Shown: piece by piece, positions 25,307 through 35,287 of the stretch
Layout of the letters: every line of letters begins with the position of its first letter
Numbering within the stretch: the stretch's first letter is position 1
Assembly: GCF_000281975.1 (NCBI RefSeq)
Contig: NZ_AKKE01000005.1
Span: forward strand, 1-37,277
Direction: 5' to 3'
Source of the DNA: Novosphingobium sp. AP12
GTDB lineage: Bacteria; Pseudomonadota; Alphaproteobacteria; Sphingomonadales; Sphingomonadaceae
DNA length: 37,277 nt
The notes under the pieces: generated by a model
Told to the model about the DNA's origin: nothing
The model's input: the letters and a program-made list of their open reading frames with translations, nothing else
Databases searched by the model: none
Position numbers and translations under genes: made by a program

Positions 25307-28300
25307 GTGTACAAAAATCAATTCGACGCGAACAGTGTGGCCTTCAAGTTGCCGCGCGCTGCCAAAGGCCGGCGGGGCGCCCTTCGCCTTGGGACCTGTC
25401 TCGGCGGAACGGCTGCCATTCTTCTGTTGGGAAGCCTGCCGGCTATCGCCGCGCCCACCTGCGGTATATTGTCCCTTTCTACCACCGTCTGCCCTCCCGC
25501 GCCGAGCTACTCGCCCGACAAAAAATCAGACGCATATGGGGCGGAACCGACTCAGGATCTGACTGTCCATCGCTCCAAAGTTATGGCCATTGACACTCAC
25601 CAACCCCATTTCGGTGGCGTTGTTGAGATTACTGGTTCGTTGACCGGAAACGGTACAAGTCGAGAAACAGCTGGCAGCGCCGACGTTTTCGATCAAGCCG
25701 CAAACCGTGCCGTTGGCGACCTGACAATTAGCGTCGGGAGCGTTATCACCCATGGAAACGATGAGCCCGGCATTCTCACGGTCGCCGATGGCACCACGTC
25801 TATTAAAGCCGGTGCTATCGAAACCACAGGCGATTGGTCGAGCGGCATTCACGCCAGCGGAAACGGGGACATCAGCATTGATGTCGGCGTAGTTAAAACG
25901 GTTGGCTATCGTTCCGACGGAATTTATGCCAGCACCAACGCGGGCGCTATATCCGGCGGCATCAACGTGACCGCAAATGAAGTATCGACCGCTGGCTTTG
26001 CTGCATCGGGGATCCGGGCGACGTCCTATGGCGGCAGTACGACAATCAACGCTGGCACCGTCACCACCTCGGGATATGGCTCGGATGGCGTGTATGCATC
26101 GAGCTACCTCAGCGATGTGACCGTTGAAGTGGCATCGCTAACGACATCTGGCGGAGCAAGCCGAGGTGTCGTCGCCTATTCAGGCAGCACCACGACGGTC
26201 AAGGTCGGTGACATCACGACCGGAGGTGCCGGTTACGGCATTCACTCGGATGCGGGCGCTATCAAAGCCGTGGGGAGCGCCGTCACCGTCGAATCTGGCG
26301 ATGTCAGCACTAGAGGCGATTATTCTGCAGGTATTTATGCCAGCAGTAACCTCGTCTGGTCGAACGAAGGGCACAGTCGGGACATCTCCGTCACGGCCGG
26401 TGATGTGTCGACTGGTGGCTTCTCCTCGGACGGTATCGATGCCGTCAACATCGGGCGCGGCGGGAACACGACGATCGAAGTGGGTGACGTGACGACAAAA
26501 GGCGACTACGCTTTTGGCATCTTTTCGTACAACCAGTTCGGTGACACTACGATCAAAGCGGGTAACATTTCGACAAACGGGTTCTACTCGCGAGGTATTC
26601 ACGCCGAGGCTCTGCAAGGCAATCTGACGATCACCGGTGAAAGCGTCAGTACCGGGGGTGACCAATCCTACGGTGTCATTGCCCTTGTCGGCGGAACATC
26701 TACCTCGGTTGGGCAGACGCTATCGATTGACATAGGCAATGTCAGCACCCAAGGTAAATTTTCCTACGGTGTGGTTGGTGTTACGCTCGGCAACCAGATG
26801 GAGACCGTCATCGACGTGGGATCGGTCAAAACGACGGGGGACTATGCCCATGGCATCTATGCCTACAGTGCCGGTACAGACAATTCCATTTCCATCAACG
26901 CGGGCTCAGTGGAGACGGCGGGAGCCAATTCTGTTGGCATCGTTGCCGTCAACACGGCTGTTGGAGGAAATGTCGCTTTAGAAGTCGGTAGCGTGAAGAC
27001 GACGGGCCAATCCAGTACCGGCATTTTCGCGTACACCTTCGACGGCGACGTAACAATCAACACCGGCACAGTTGACGGCGCCGGCATTGGCGTCTCCGCA
27101 ATCCGTGGAGACGTGACGATCAATGCTGGTTCAATCCGCTCGGACCATTACGAGGCTTTAGGCATATCCGCGAGCGGTAAGAACGTCGCTATTGACGTTG
27201 ACGACGTGGAGATGACCGGATCGCTTGGTGCCGGTATCGTTGCACTGGCCGCAGAGAACGTCGCAGTCAACGCCGGGCACATCCTGACTACGGGTGAATC
27301 CGGGTTCGGAATTGTTGCCGAAGGAACGGGTGTGACTGTCACCGCAGGAAACATAAGCACCTTTGGACTGGGTTCTGATGGTATCTATACCGGGGTGTTC
27401 GGTAGCGGCAATTCTTTCGATATAACGGTCAATGAAGGCATTAATACCTTTGGTGACATTTCAAACGGCATAACCGCCGTTTCCGGTGGTACCGGTGCGA
27501 TCCATAACAATGGGCATATTGCAACTTACGGATACAACTCATCGAATGGCATACTTGCGCTGGGGATGGAAGGCATTACCCTCGACGGTCATGACGGATC
27601 AGTGGCCACCTATGGCGCGAACTCGTGGGGCATTCTCACCTATGCACTAGGCGGCGACATTGCGATCACCCAGCAAAGCGTGCTCACGAGGGGGCCGCAA
27701 TCGGTCGGCGTTTATGCGAATATCGCAGGCGTAGGTCTGGATGGTGCGCAGACCACGGGCGATATAAGTATTGACGTCGATTCAATTATGACTGTCGGCG
27801 CTACCTCTGATGCACTTGTCGCATTCAACCAAGCACGAGGTGACATAAACATCAACGCTGGAGCGATCGTGACATCGGGTAACGGTTCGATGGGAATCCT
27901 TGCCTATGCGGCAAAAGGCGATGTGAACGTCACAGTGGTCGACGTTTCGACTACAGGAAAGACTGTGTCGGGCCGTTGGGTGGGCGACACTTATCTCTCA
28001 CCCAGGGTGCCGACGGGAATCTATGCCGTCGGTCAGAACGTTACGGTGGTTTCAACTGGAGTCGTGTCGACTGAAGGCGACGACGCTGGGGGCGTCTATG
28101 CCGCGGCGTTGGGGGGGAAGGCGACAATTCATGTCAACAGTGTGTCATCCCATGGGCGCGGAACTGCAGCTGTGCGGGCTTACAGCGCCGGCGGCGGCAT
28201 CGATGTCACCACAACTGGCACCATATCGGCGTCCGGCTTCACAAATTCGTATGGCATCCTGGCTTTCGGCAGCGGTCCGGTCTCAATCACCAACACCGGG

Positions 28301-30652
28301 CTGATCACCGTCGAGACGGACTTAGCTGGGAAGGGAATTTATGCAACGACTGGCCTCCAAAGCGGCTCCCCGATAACGATTATGAATGCTGGCAAAATCC
28401 AGGTCAGCGGCGTGCAATCATCAGGTATTGACGTCACGTCAAGATCGGGTGACGACGTCAGCATCGCTTCTAGCGGTTTGATCTCCGTATCGGGCGATTT
28501 TAGCGTAGGTGTTGCTGCGATCGTCGGCGGGCGGCGTCATTACGGCAAGGACGCGGTGCAGATTGGCGTCGCGGCAGAAGTACCGCTACCCAAGCTGTCT
28601 ATCGCAGTGTCGGATGTTCAGGTCTCTGGCAAATATGCCACAGGTGTTGGGTTTGATACTTTCTTCGGCATTACGGAGCTTCAAGCGGATCATATCGTAG
28701 CGCTTGGCCAAGGCTCTAACGGCATCAGTGGTGGGGGCGGCGAGGTCGATATCAAGACCAATTCAATTGTCGCGGACGGCGTGGGCATCTTCCTCAACGC
28801 GGGCCATGCGACCCTCGATATCGGAGATATTACCGCGGGCAGGGTAGGTGTGGCCCTTACCGCTACGAACGGCGGTGAGATAACTGTGCATGGCAGCGTC
28901 GTATCAAAAGATTTCGACGCGATCGAGACGTTCTCACCTTATGGTGCGGTAACGGTGAATGTCCTACGGGGAGCAACTGTCACCGGCGGCGGGAAAGTCG
29001 GGTCGGAAGGCGGACTGACTGGGCCGGGCACGACGATGTATCTGTTTGCCGCAAAGGGCGTGACTGTCAACAATGCGGGAACTGTCAACAACAAGGGCGA
29101 CGGTTACACTATCGTCATGGTCGACACTCTTGATGAACAAGGCAATCCGATCGCTGGTGGCTTTGGATCGGCGATACACAATAGCGGTCTGATCGAGGGC
29201 GACTTTCGGCTCACGTCATTCGGGGACGACTTTATCAACTCCGGCGTTCTTGTCGCCGCAGGCGACAGCGATTTTGGCGGGGGAGAGGACCACTTCGCCA
29301 ACAGCGGGACGCTGCTCGTGCGCGATCTAAAGAGCGTGGCCCCCGAGTTTGCGCCAACTTCTGTGACGTTCAATGGCCTTGAGCGCTTCGAGAACAGCGG
29401 CACAATCGACCTGCGCGGCGGTGCGGTCGGCGACAAGCTAACCCTTACCGGTGGTTACGTCGGCGCCGGCAACGCCCTTCTAGCGCTTGACGTCCAACAC
29501 GGTGCTTCAGACCGCTTGGTAATCGAGGGCGCTGCGACGGGCTCCACTGGTATTGTGCTAAACCAAGTCGCTGCAGACGCGACGCTTCTCACTAAACCGC
29601 TGGAACTCGTCAAAGTAGGCGCGGGCAGTTCCGCGACCGCGTTCCACATGGCTCAGACTGAAGTCGGCCTCGTCCATTACTCGCTGGGATACGATGCTGG
29701 CAGCTTCCAGCTGCGCGCGCAGGCTGGGGCAGGCGTCTATCGTCTTGCTAAGCTGGGAGAGGGCGCGTCAGGGATCTGGGATCAGTCTGCACAGGCATGG
29801 AGCAGCCATATGGCTGAAATCCGTGACGACATGGGCACAGGTTCTCATATCTGGGGACAGGCATACGGCGGCGTGGTAAACAGCGACCAATCGCGAAATA
29901 TTGGGGGGACTGCATATAGGCTCGATTACCGGCAGAATTTTTACGGTTTCCAGGTGGGCGCGGACCTCGGGGGATCGGTGAATGATGCAGGGGCAACCGT
30001 TTTCGGTGTGACCGCAGGCTACATCAGCTCGCGTCAAAACTTTGATCGTAGCGCGGAGCGGAGCCAATTCGACACCATTAACCTCGGTGCCTACGCCTCC
30101 TTCAAGCGCGGGGTGTTCTTCACCAATGTGCTTGCTCAGTATGACCACCATTCGATCGACGTCCATGGCCGCGATCCCGATTGGTCGGACAAAACCGGAG
30201 GTGACGCTTATGGCCTGCAAGGTGAGATTGGTGCGCGGCTTGGCTCCGAGACTCTCTTTGTTGAGCCTCTGGCTTCGCTCGCTTGGCAGAAGACAAGCAT
30301 CGACAATCTCGACCTGCTGAACCAATCACTAGAGTTCGGCAACTTCGATGGCCTGACTGGCAAGCTGGGGGCCCGAATTGGGGGTAAGGCAAGGGTGCTG
30401 GGCGCCGACGCTATCTTTTATGCAAAGGGGAACTGGGTCCACCAGTTCAACGGCGAAGGAACAGCTACGCTCTTCAGCGGTGGTGCTACGGAAACGGTCC
30501 AAAGCCGTGCTAGGGGTGACTATGGGCAAGCGGCGCTGGGCGTCAATATTTCTTCGCAAGGCCCGGTCAGCGGCTTCGTCGAGGGCAATGCCAGCTTAGG
30601 TTCTTCATCCAAGGGCGGCGGTGGCCGCGTAGGCATGCGCTTCAAGTTCTGA
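25307..30652 (+). CDS. Autotransporter (type Va) with repetitive beta-helix passenger
   Basis: This 1781-residue surface or secreted protein starts with GTG behind AGGGGG. An extended signal region has a basic n-part and hydrophobic CLGGTAAILLLGSLPAIAA, with cleavage likely near residue 48. The passenger (about 50-1500) consists largely of a repeat of roughly 30 residues with the theme xIxVGxVxTxGxxSxGIyA (for example VGDVTTKGDYAFGIFSYN), which fits a right-handed beta-helix. Repeats fade after about residue 1100 into a less regular region. The C-terminal ~270 residues (from HIWGQAYGGVVNSDQ, ~1513) form the autotransporter beta-barrel, ending GMRFKF with terminal Phe, as needed for BAM assembly. 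Adhesion or biofilm is a likely role by family, but no specific ligand motif is seen. Another candidate role is self-association. Confidence 0.93.
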   Translation: MYKNQFDANSVAFKLPRAAKGRRGALRLGTCLGGTAAILLLGSLPAIAAPTCGILSLSTTVCPPAPSYSPDKKSDAYGAEPTQDLTVHRSKVMAIDTHQPHFGGVVEITGSLTGNGTSRETAGSADVFDQAANRAVGDLTISVGSVITHGNDEPGILTVADGTTSIKAGAIETTGDWSSGIHASGNGDISIDVGVVKTVGYRSDGIYASTNAGAISGGINVTANEVSTAGFAASGIRATSYGGSTTINAGTVTTSGYGSDGVYASSYLSDVTVEVASLTTSGGASRGVVAYSGSTTTVKVGDITTGGAGYGIHSDAGAIKAVGSAVTVESGDVSTRGDYSAGIYASSNLVWSNEGHSRDISVTAGDVSTGGFSSDGIDAVNIGRGGNTTIEVGDVTTKGDYAFGIFSYNQFGDTTIKAGNISTNGFYSRGIHAEALQGNLTITGESVSTGGDQSYGVIALVGGTSTSVGQTLSIDIGNVSTQGKFSYGVVGVTLGNQMETVIDVGSVKTTGDYAHGIYAYSAGTDNSISINAGSVETAGANSVGIVAVNTAVGGNVALEVGSVKTTGQSSTGIFAYTFDGDVTINTGTVDGAGIGVSAIRGDVTINAGSIRSDHYEALGISASGKNVAIDVDDVEMTGSLGAGIVALAAENVAVNAGHILTTGESGFGIVAEGTGVTVTAGNISTFGLGSDGIYTGVFGSGNSFDITVNEGINTFGDISNGITAVSGGTGAIHNNGHIATYGYNSSNGILALGMEGITLDGHDGSVATYGANSWGILTYALGGDIAITQQSVLTRGPQSVGVYANIAGVGLDGAQTTGDISIDVDSIMTVGATSDALVAFNQARGDININAGAIVTSGNGSMGILAYAAKGDVNVTVVDVSTTGKTVSGRWVGDTYLSPRVPTGIYAVGQNVTVVSTGVVSTEGDDAGGVYAAALGGKATIHVNSVSSHGRGTAAVRAYSAGGGIDVTTTGTISASGFTNSYGILAFGSGPVSITNTGLITVETDLAGKGIYATTGLQSGSPITIMNAGKIQVSGVQSSGIDVTSRSGDDVSIASSGLISVSGDFSVGVAAIVGGRRHYGKDAVQIGVAAEVPLPKLSIAVSDVQVSGKYATGVGFDTFFGITELQADHIVALGQGSNGISGGGGEVDIKTNSIVADGVGIFLNAGHATLDIGDITAGRVGVALTATNGGEITVHGSVVSKDFDAIETFSPYGAVTVNVLRGATVTGGGKVGSEGGLTGPGTTMYLFAAKGVTVNNAGTVNNKGDGYTIVMVDTLDEQGNPIAGGFGSAIHNSGLIEGDFRLTSFGDDFINSGVLVAAGDSDFGGGEDHFANSGTLLVRDLKSVAPEFAPTSVTFNGLERFENSGTIDLRGGAVGDKLTLTGGYVGAGNALLALDVQHGASDRLVIEGAATGSTGIVLNQVAADATLLTKPLELVKVGAGSSATAFHMAQTEVGLVHYSLGYDAGSFQLRAQAGAGVYRLAKLGEGASGIWDQSAQAWSSHMAEIRDDMGTGSHIWGQAYGGVVNSDQSRNIGGTAYRLDYRQNFYGFQVGADLGGSVNDAGATVFGVTAGYISSRQNFDRSAERSQFDTINLGAYASFKRGVFFTNVLAQYDHHSIDVHGRDPDWSDKTGGDAYGLQGEIGARLGSETLFVEPLASLAWQKTSIDNLDLLNQSLEFGNFDGLTGKLGARIGGKARVLGADAIFYAKGNWVHQFNGEGTATLFSGGATETVQSRARGDYGQAALGVNISSQGPVSGFVEGNASLGSSSKGGGGRVGMRFKF

Positions 30653-30661
30653 TGCTAGCGA

Positions 30662-30688
30662 GATGGCCGGGCAACCGTTCCGGCCATC
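30662..30688 (+). terminator. Perfect 9-bp hairpin between the autotransporter and TIGR03032 genes
   Basis: GATGGCCGG (30662-30670) and CCGGCCATC (30680-30688) form an exact stem with a nine-base loop, ten bases after the autotransporter stop. No T-run follows, so it is not a textbook terminator. It may protect the 3' end of the long upstream message or partly attenuate the next gene. Confidence 0.5.
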
Positions 30689-30706
30689 ACCCCAAAGAGA
30701 ATAAAG

Positions 30707-31882
30707 ATGACTGACACTGCTCTTCCCACAGACCTCTCCACCGAGCGTCCGGATTCCGCGTCCGAGAAAGAAGCGGAATCCGGAATGCCCCAGACCGAAG
30801 TTACAACGGGTAGTGCTTCCGCCCCCGGCGCCGAGGCACCAAACCTTGCACCGGGCGCTACTAATATTGCGGTTTCCCGCGGTCTCAGTATTTGGTTGCG
30901 GACGCACAGGTTGAGTCTGGCCTTCACTTCGTATCAGACCGGGCAGCTTTTTCTCGTCGGTTCCCATACGAACGGTACCGTCTCTTTCAATCAGCAGAGC
31001 TTCAGCCGAGCAATGGGCGTCTGCTGGCGGCCCGGCCGGCTTTATCTCGGCTCGTTATCTCAGCTTTGGCGGCTCGAGGATATGTTGCGGCCGGGCGAAC
31101 TGGGGAACAAAGTCTTCGATGCGGTCCTAGTCCCCCGCAACGCTCAGACGACTGGGGACGTCGATATCCACGAGGTAGCCGTCGACAACAACGGCCAAGT
31201 CATCTTCGTCAATACGAAGTACAGCTGCCTTGCGACGCTCGACCTGACGCATAGTTTCAAGCCCATCTGGAAACCGCCGTTTATATCGAAACTAGCGCCC
31301 GAGGACCGTTGCCATCTCAACGGTATGGCGATGGCAGACGGTGAAGTGCGTTATGTTACTGCAGTCAGTCGATCCGACGTGCTTGGCGGTTGGCGGGAGC
31401 GTCGGCATGAAGGCGGAGTGCTGATCGACGTTCGGCAGAACCGCATCGTTACCGAGCAATTATCCATGCCGCATTCTCCGCGGGTGGCGAATGGGCATGT
31501 CTACGTGCTCGACAGCGGGCGCGGTCAGATAGTGCGAATTGATCCCGAGACCAGCGCAAAGGTGGACATCGCTTTCTGCCCCGGTTTCCTGCGCGGTATG
31601 GCAATCCATGGTGGGCATGCGATCGTCACCGTCTCGAAACCGCGCGACGGCACCTTCAAAAGCTTGCTGCTCGATGGTGAGTTGAAGACGCGTGATGCGG
31701 AGGCATGGTGTGGCGTGCTGATCGTAAACCTGTCGACAGGCGATATCGTTGAGTGGATCCGCCTTGAAGGACACATAACCGAATTGTTTGATGTTGCAGC
31801 TCTTCCGGGCGTGGCCTGCCCCATGTCTGTGGGACCCGATACCCAAGAATTTCAGAATACTATTACTTTCGAACCGATATGA
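30707..31882 (+). CDS. TIGR03032 family protein (beta-propeller-like)
   Basis: This 391-residue protein matches my memory of the TIGR03032 family. Recognisable stretches are HEVAVDNNGQVIFVNTKYSC, WKPPFISKLAPEDRCHLNGM, YVTAVSRSDVLGGWRE, GGVLIDV, LSMPHSPRVANGHVYVLDSG and CGVLIVNLSTGDIVEW. The fold is probably a beta-propeller with repeated WxxDxxTG-like blades. The N-terminal ~50 residues are low complexity, rich in Ser, Glu, Pro and Ala, and may be a flexible tether. No clear signal peptide is seen. It follows the autotransporter by 54 bases on the same strand and is probably cotranscribed, with the intervening hairpin possibly setting its level. The family's biochemical role is not known to me. 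Pairing with an autotransporter suggests a role in surface-protein handling or modification (inference). Confidence 0.85.
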   Translation: MTDTALPTDLSTERPDSASEKEAESGMPQTEVTTGSASAPGAEAPNLAPGATNIAVSRGLSIWLRTHRLSLAFTSYQTGQLFLVGSHTNGTVSFNQQSFSRAMGVCWRPGRLYLGSLSQLWRLEDMLRPGELGNKVFDAVLVPRNAQTTGDVDIHEVAVDNNGQVIFVNTKYSCLATLDLTHSFKPIWKPPFISKLAPEDRCHLNGMAMADGEVRYVTAVSRSDVLGGWRERRHEGGVLIDVRQNRIVTEQLSMPHSPRVANGHVYVLDSGRGQIVRIDPETSAKVDIAFCPGFLRGMAIHGGHAIVTVSKPRDGTFKSLLLDGELKTRDAEAWCGVLIVNLSTGDIVEWIRLEGHITELFDVAALPGVACPMSVGPDTQEFQNTITFEPI

Positions 31883-31907
31883 CCCGAGTTGATGATTGAG
31901 CATAGGT

Positions 31908-31928
31908 AAAGGGGCCGCCGTGCCCTTT
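31908..31928. terminator. Weak hairpin between convergent genes
   Basis: AAAGGG (31908-31913) and CCCTTT (31923-31928) can pair around a nine-base GC-rich loop in the 99-base gap between the convergent TIGR03032 and TonB-receptor genes. It is symmetric in sequence and could act on either strand. Confidence 0.3.
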
Positions 31929-31981
31929 GTGCTCTCCATAGCTAGCCTGCCGTCACTGAGAAAAATGCTGGACACTTCCCG

Positions 31982-34312
31982 TTAGAAATTTGCCTCAAGC
32001 CCTACCCGGATCGTACGCGGGCGTTGAGGTGTAGTCTGCAGTTCTGTGCGTAACGTGAAGGGATTGCCAAGCGCAAACCGGTTTCCGCGGTCGTCAAGCA
32101 AGTTGTCTACTGACACGGCAATCGTTAAGTCGCCGGTGTTGAGCTTCCCTGCCACGTCTATTCGTGTTACCCTGCCCTGCGGTAGATCGAGGTGAGGGCC
32201 GGCACCGAGATGTGACGCGCTCTCATGAAGGGCAAGTGCTTCAACCGCTATGCTCTGCGTTGGACCGACGGGTACGTGAAAGCGCATCTCGCCACGCAGT
32301 GATAGCTTTGGAACATTGGGTAATGAATGGCTGGCCTCGCTCAAATAGCCAAGAGGCCTCAGGCGATTGCGGACGGCCATCGCCGCTCCCAATATTTGAA
32401 CATGCTCCGTAATCTGCGCGTGGGCCGCTATGTCGAATGAGAACACGGCGGCATCTCCAATATTTTCGGTATAGGTGAGGCCTGCGGGAGTGATCAGGTC
32501 GCCCTGTACGTTTTGCCAGCGGCTCCACGCGAGGGTCGCGTCGATAGCGATCGGGCCAATCTTTATAGCACTCACGCCCAGTTCGAATGTACCCATCCGG
32601 TCTGCCAAGAATTCGCGGGACACGTTTCCCACGGCAACGCCGCCAGGACGGTAGCCGCGCTCGTAGCGCGCGAAACCTCGCGCGCCTTTACCTAGATCGA
32701 TCGAAGCTGCTACGGACGGCAAAATCCGCGTCGCGTGGCGCGATACATCGATTGGACGTTGCTCGCGCGAAAAATACAGGCTTTCGAGCGTGCCCCCCGC
32801 TTCGCCATCGAGGGACACGTAACCGACACGCAAGCCGCCTATGACGGAGAGGGTCTGACCTATCGGCAGGGTCAATTCGCCGAACGCGTTGAGTTCCGTA
32901 TTGTCATTTGTCAGACGAACCAAGTCGGTCTGAGCGCCCGACATTACCGTTCGATACTGGCGGGCTCGGCTGGACAACAGGCTCACACCGCTGATCCAGC
33001 TCAGGCTTGCTCGGGCAGGATCACGCCATGCCCGAATTTCAGCGGTGAGCAAGTCAGACAGGTCGCTCTGCACGTAAACAACAGGCCGTTCATCGAGTGC
33101 GACTGCTGCATATCGCTGTTCCACATGCTGGTTCACCCCGCCAATGTTGAAACTGAAGTGCCCAATACTAATGTCACGCAATAATGTGACCGCTGCCAGT
33201 GCCATACGGTCGTACGCAGGCTCGGCGAATACCGCGCTTCGCCCGAGAGAGCCTGCGAGAGCTGGCTGGGCATATTGTGCGTCACGGTTATGAATAGACT
33301 GCGCTACGCCGTTGAGATCGACCCTCCAATCGCCTGTGTCGAAGCGTACCGCCAGTCTACCACCGCGCGTCCGAACCTGATTAACGTCGCGCGCATTTCG
33401 AGCCACGTCGTCGATATAGCCCCCGGCATAGGAGGTGTATGCAACTCCCCGGAGCGCTATGCGATCCTCTATCATTGACACGTTGAGCACACCGCCAAGA
33501 TCGTATCCAGGCGCTCCGTGCTTCGTCGCTGAAACCCCAGTCCATCCGTATGACGTCGTCCGGCTCAGGTCCGGTGGATTAGGCAGTAGTCGAAGAACGC
33601 CGCCCAGCGAACTTGATCCGTAAATCGTGCCTTGTGGCCCCGGCAGAACGTCCACTTCTTGCAGGTCGAGCGGCAGGAGCCCAGGGTCCGGTGCTCGGTA
33701 AGTCAAGCGCTGTTCGGCAAAATATGGTGCCACCGTACTTGCACGCGTGCCGGCAAAGCTCGAATCCGCGATACCCCTCAAAAAAAGCTTCTCGCGCCCC
33801 GGTCCAAGATGGGTAGAGGTCATAAGCGCTAGACGATCGGCAACGGCATCAACTCCTCGGATACCCGACGCCGGGGATATCTCCGTACCTGAGACAGTCC
33901 GGGCGGAGACCGAAGTCAATCTGGACCGGGCGCCCGTTGGCTTTCCCATTACAACAATCGGGTGGCCCATCTCTTCATTCGGACGTACGGGTAGGAGATC
34001 TGCAATCGGGATGATCCCGAACGGCTTAACCCCAACAATCAACCACACATCTCTTCCAAGTCGGCGAAGCACAACGCCATCGCCGAGTATCTGGCGTAAC
34101 ATGCTGTCTACTTTGCCTGTGACCCGTTTGGGCGTTATCCGACGCTTTAAAAGATGAGGATCGGTTATGCCTATACTGGTACCGGTGCCACGTGCAATTA
34201 GATCAACTGCTTCGGCTAGCGTGCAACGAGGTATGGCCAGGTCGCGAGCCTGGGCTCTAGGCGCGATCATCACAAGTGCGGCCCCTAGCGCAAGTCCGCC
34301 ATATCTAAGCAT
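31982..34312 (-). CDS. TonB-dependent outer-membrane receptor with STN signalling domain
   Basis: This is a 776-residue receptor. A signal peptide (GLALGAALVMIAPRAQA) precedes an STN domain (about 24-95: LAEAVDLIARGTGTSIGI, then SMLRQILGDGVVLRRLG), the part that contacts FecR. The plug domain (~120-240) includes ISPASGIRGVDAVADRL, KLFLRGIADSS and EVDVLPGPQGTIYGSSSLGG. The rest is the 22-strand barrel, ending RTIRVGLEANF with a terminal Phe. The ligand could be a siderophore, heme or a plant/sugar compound; no motif decides it. It starts one base after the stop of the FecR gene (ATG at 34312). It is the third gene of an ECF sigma-FecR-receptor operon, so uptake and signalling are likely self-regulated. 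FecR-type signalling through the STN domain is expected. Confidence 0.93.
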   Translation of the reverse strand: MLRYGGLALGAALVMIAPRAQARDLAIPRCTLAEAVDLIARGTGTSIGITDPHLLKRRITPKRVTGKVDSMLRQILGDGVVLRRLGRDVWLIVGVKPFGIIPIADLLPVRPNEEMGHPIVVMGKPTGARSRLTSVSARTVSGTEISPASGIRGVDAVADRLALMTSTHLGPGREKLFLRGIADSSFAGTRASTVAPYFAEQRLTYRAPDPGLLPLDLQEVDVLPGPQGTIYGSSSLGGVLRLLPNPPDLSRTTSYGWTGVSATKHGAPGYDLGGVLNVSMIEDRIALRGVAYTSYAGGYIDDVARNARDVNQVRTRGGRLAVRFDTGDWRVDLNGVAQSIHNRDAQYAQPALAGSLGRSAVFAEPAYDRMALAAVTLLRDISIGHFSFNIGGVNQHVEQRYAAVALDERPVVYVQSDLSDLLTAEIRAWRDPARASLSWISGVSLLSSRARQYRTVMSGAQTDLVRLTNDNTELNAFGELTLPIGQTLSVIGGLRVGYVSLDGEAGGTLESLYFSREQRPIDVSRHATRILPSVAASIDLGKGARGFARYERGYRPGGVAVGNVSREFLADRMGTFELGVSAIKIGPIAIDATLAWSRWQNVQGDLITPAGLTYTENIGDAAVFSFDIAAHAQITEHVQILGAAMAVRNRLRPLGYLSEASHSLPNVPKLSLRGEMRFHVPVGPTQSIAVEALALHESASHLGAGPHLDLPQGRVTRIDVAGKLNTGDLTIAVSVDNLLDDRGNRFALGNPFTLRTELQTTPQRPRTIRVGLEANF

Positions 34313-34313
34313 T

Positions 34314-35261
34314 TTAGTGCGGTTCTTTAGCCATCAAAAGCAGGCGTAGGCGGGCCTTCACCTCCTCGTCAGACCCCAGCAAGCTGATCGACCCGGTAAA
34401 ACGGCAGTTTTGTGCGTCGGGTCCAATTTCAACCTTGAGGCCTCTTGTGCGGCCGACATCTGCCAAGACGCGAGACACCGGCGCGTCTTCGTAGCGCAGG
34501 CGCCCCTGGCGCCAGCTGCCAATGTCCGCGCGCTGCTGCGTGAACCTACGCAGGTTTGATCCTACAATCTCCACCCCATCTCCAGCCGATAGCACCATAT
34601 CTGGCCATCGCTCATCTTTTAGCTCAACGGAACCCTCGCCTATAGTAATCGTGATCCGGCCGCGCTCGCGTACCACGTCGAAACTGGTCCCTAGATCAAT
34701 TATCGTCGTTTTGCCCGCAATAACTGTGAATGGACGCTCTGCATCGTGCTGAACACGGAACAAGGCTTGACCTGAAATCAGGACAACGCTGCGCGCTTCA
34801 GGGGCCAATCGCACGACGGTGTCACCATTTAAAGCGAGTTGACTGCCATCCGGGAGGTGTAGTTCCTTGTGGGCACCTGCCATCGTCCGATATTCAGGCC
34901 AGGGCGCGGCTACGTGGCGGTAATTATCATGCCAAAAGCCAAGCGTCACCAGTAAGGCAACAGTCGCCGCTATGCCGACGGGCAAAAGTCTGCGTCCAAA
35001 CGTATTGTCGTTGGTCGCGTCTGATTCCAAACATTTAGTATGCGCAGGAACCGTTGCTGCGGCAGCTATGGCTGGACGCCGGCCGCGCGTGAGGTCATCT
35101 AGCAAGTCCGCTTCCGCCGCCTGGAGGTGGTTGAAAACTAGCGCATGCGCCGGCGATGCGGCAAGCCATTCCGTGAGCGCTATCCAGTCGTCAAACCCGG
35201 GGTGACCAAGTCGGATCAGCCAATTCAGGGCTTCTTCGTTGAGGCGGGCGTTATCCATCAT
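34314..35261 (-). CDS. FecR-family anti-sigma factor
   Basis: This is a 315-residue inner-membrane regulator. The cytoplasmic N-terminus (~1-60) has the FecR N-terminal pattern ALNWLIRLGHPGFDDW, then LTEWLAASPAHALVFNHL. A single membrane helix lies at ~92-109 (LLPVGIAATVALLVTLGF). The periplasmic FecR domain (~125-225) contains HKELHLPDGSQLALNGDT, LISGQALFRVQHD and DLGTSFDVV. The C-terminal STN-like part is RLRYEDAPVSRVLADVGRTR. It should hold or activate the sigma factor encoded just upstream in response to the receptor. Tandem ATGs at 35261 follow an AAGGGGG site; the second may be the real start. It is 26 bases after the sigma gene. Confidence 0.93.
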   Translation of the reverse strand: MMDNARLNEEALNWLIRLGHPGFDDWIALTEWLAASPAHALVFNHLQAAEADLLDDLTRGRRPAIAAAATVPAHTKCLESDATNDNTFGRRLLPVGIAATVALLVTLGFWHDNYRHVAAPWPEYRTMAGAHKELHLPDGSQLALNGDTVVRLAPEARSVVLISGQALFRVQHDAERPFTVIAGKTTIIDLGTSFDVVRERGRITITIGEGSVELKDERWPDMVLSAGDGVEIVGSNLRRFTQQRADIGSWRQGRLRYEDAPVSRVLADVGRTRGLKVEIGPDAQNCRFTGSISLLGSDEEVKARLRLLLMAKEPH

Positions 35262-35287
35262 ATGCCCCCTTAACGCCGCGCAGGCAT

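Noticed and set aside
25700..28700. The repeated segments of the autotransporter as a DNA tandem array or CRISPR-like array
   Set aside because: The repeat is at protein level with variable length and strongly diverged DNA, inside one open frame; there are no identical direct repeats with uniform spacers.
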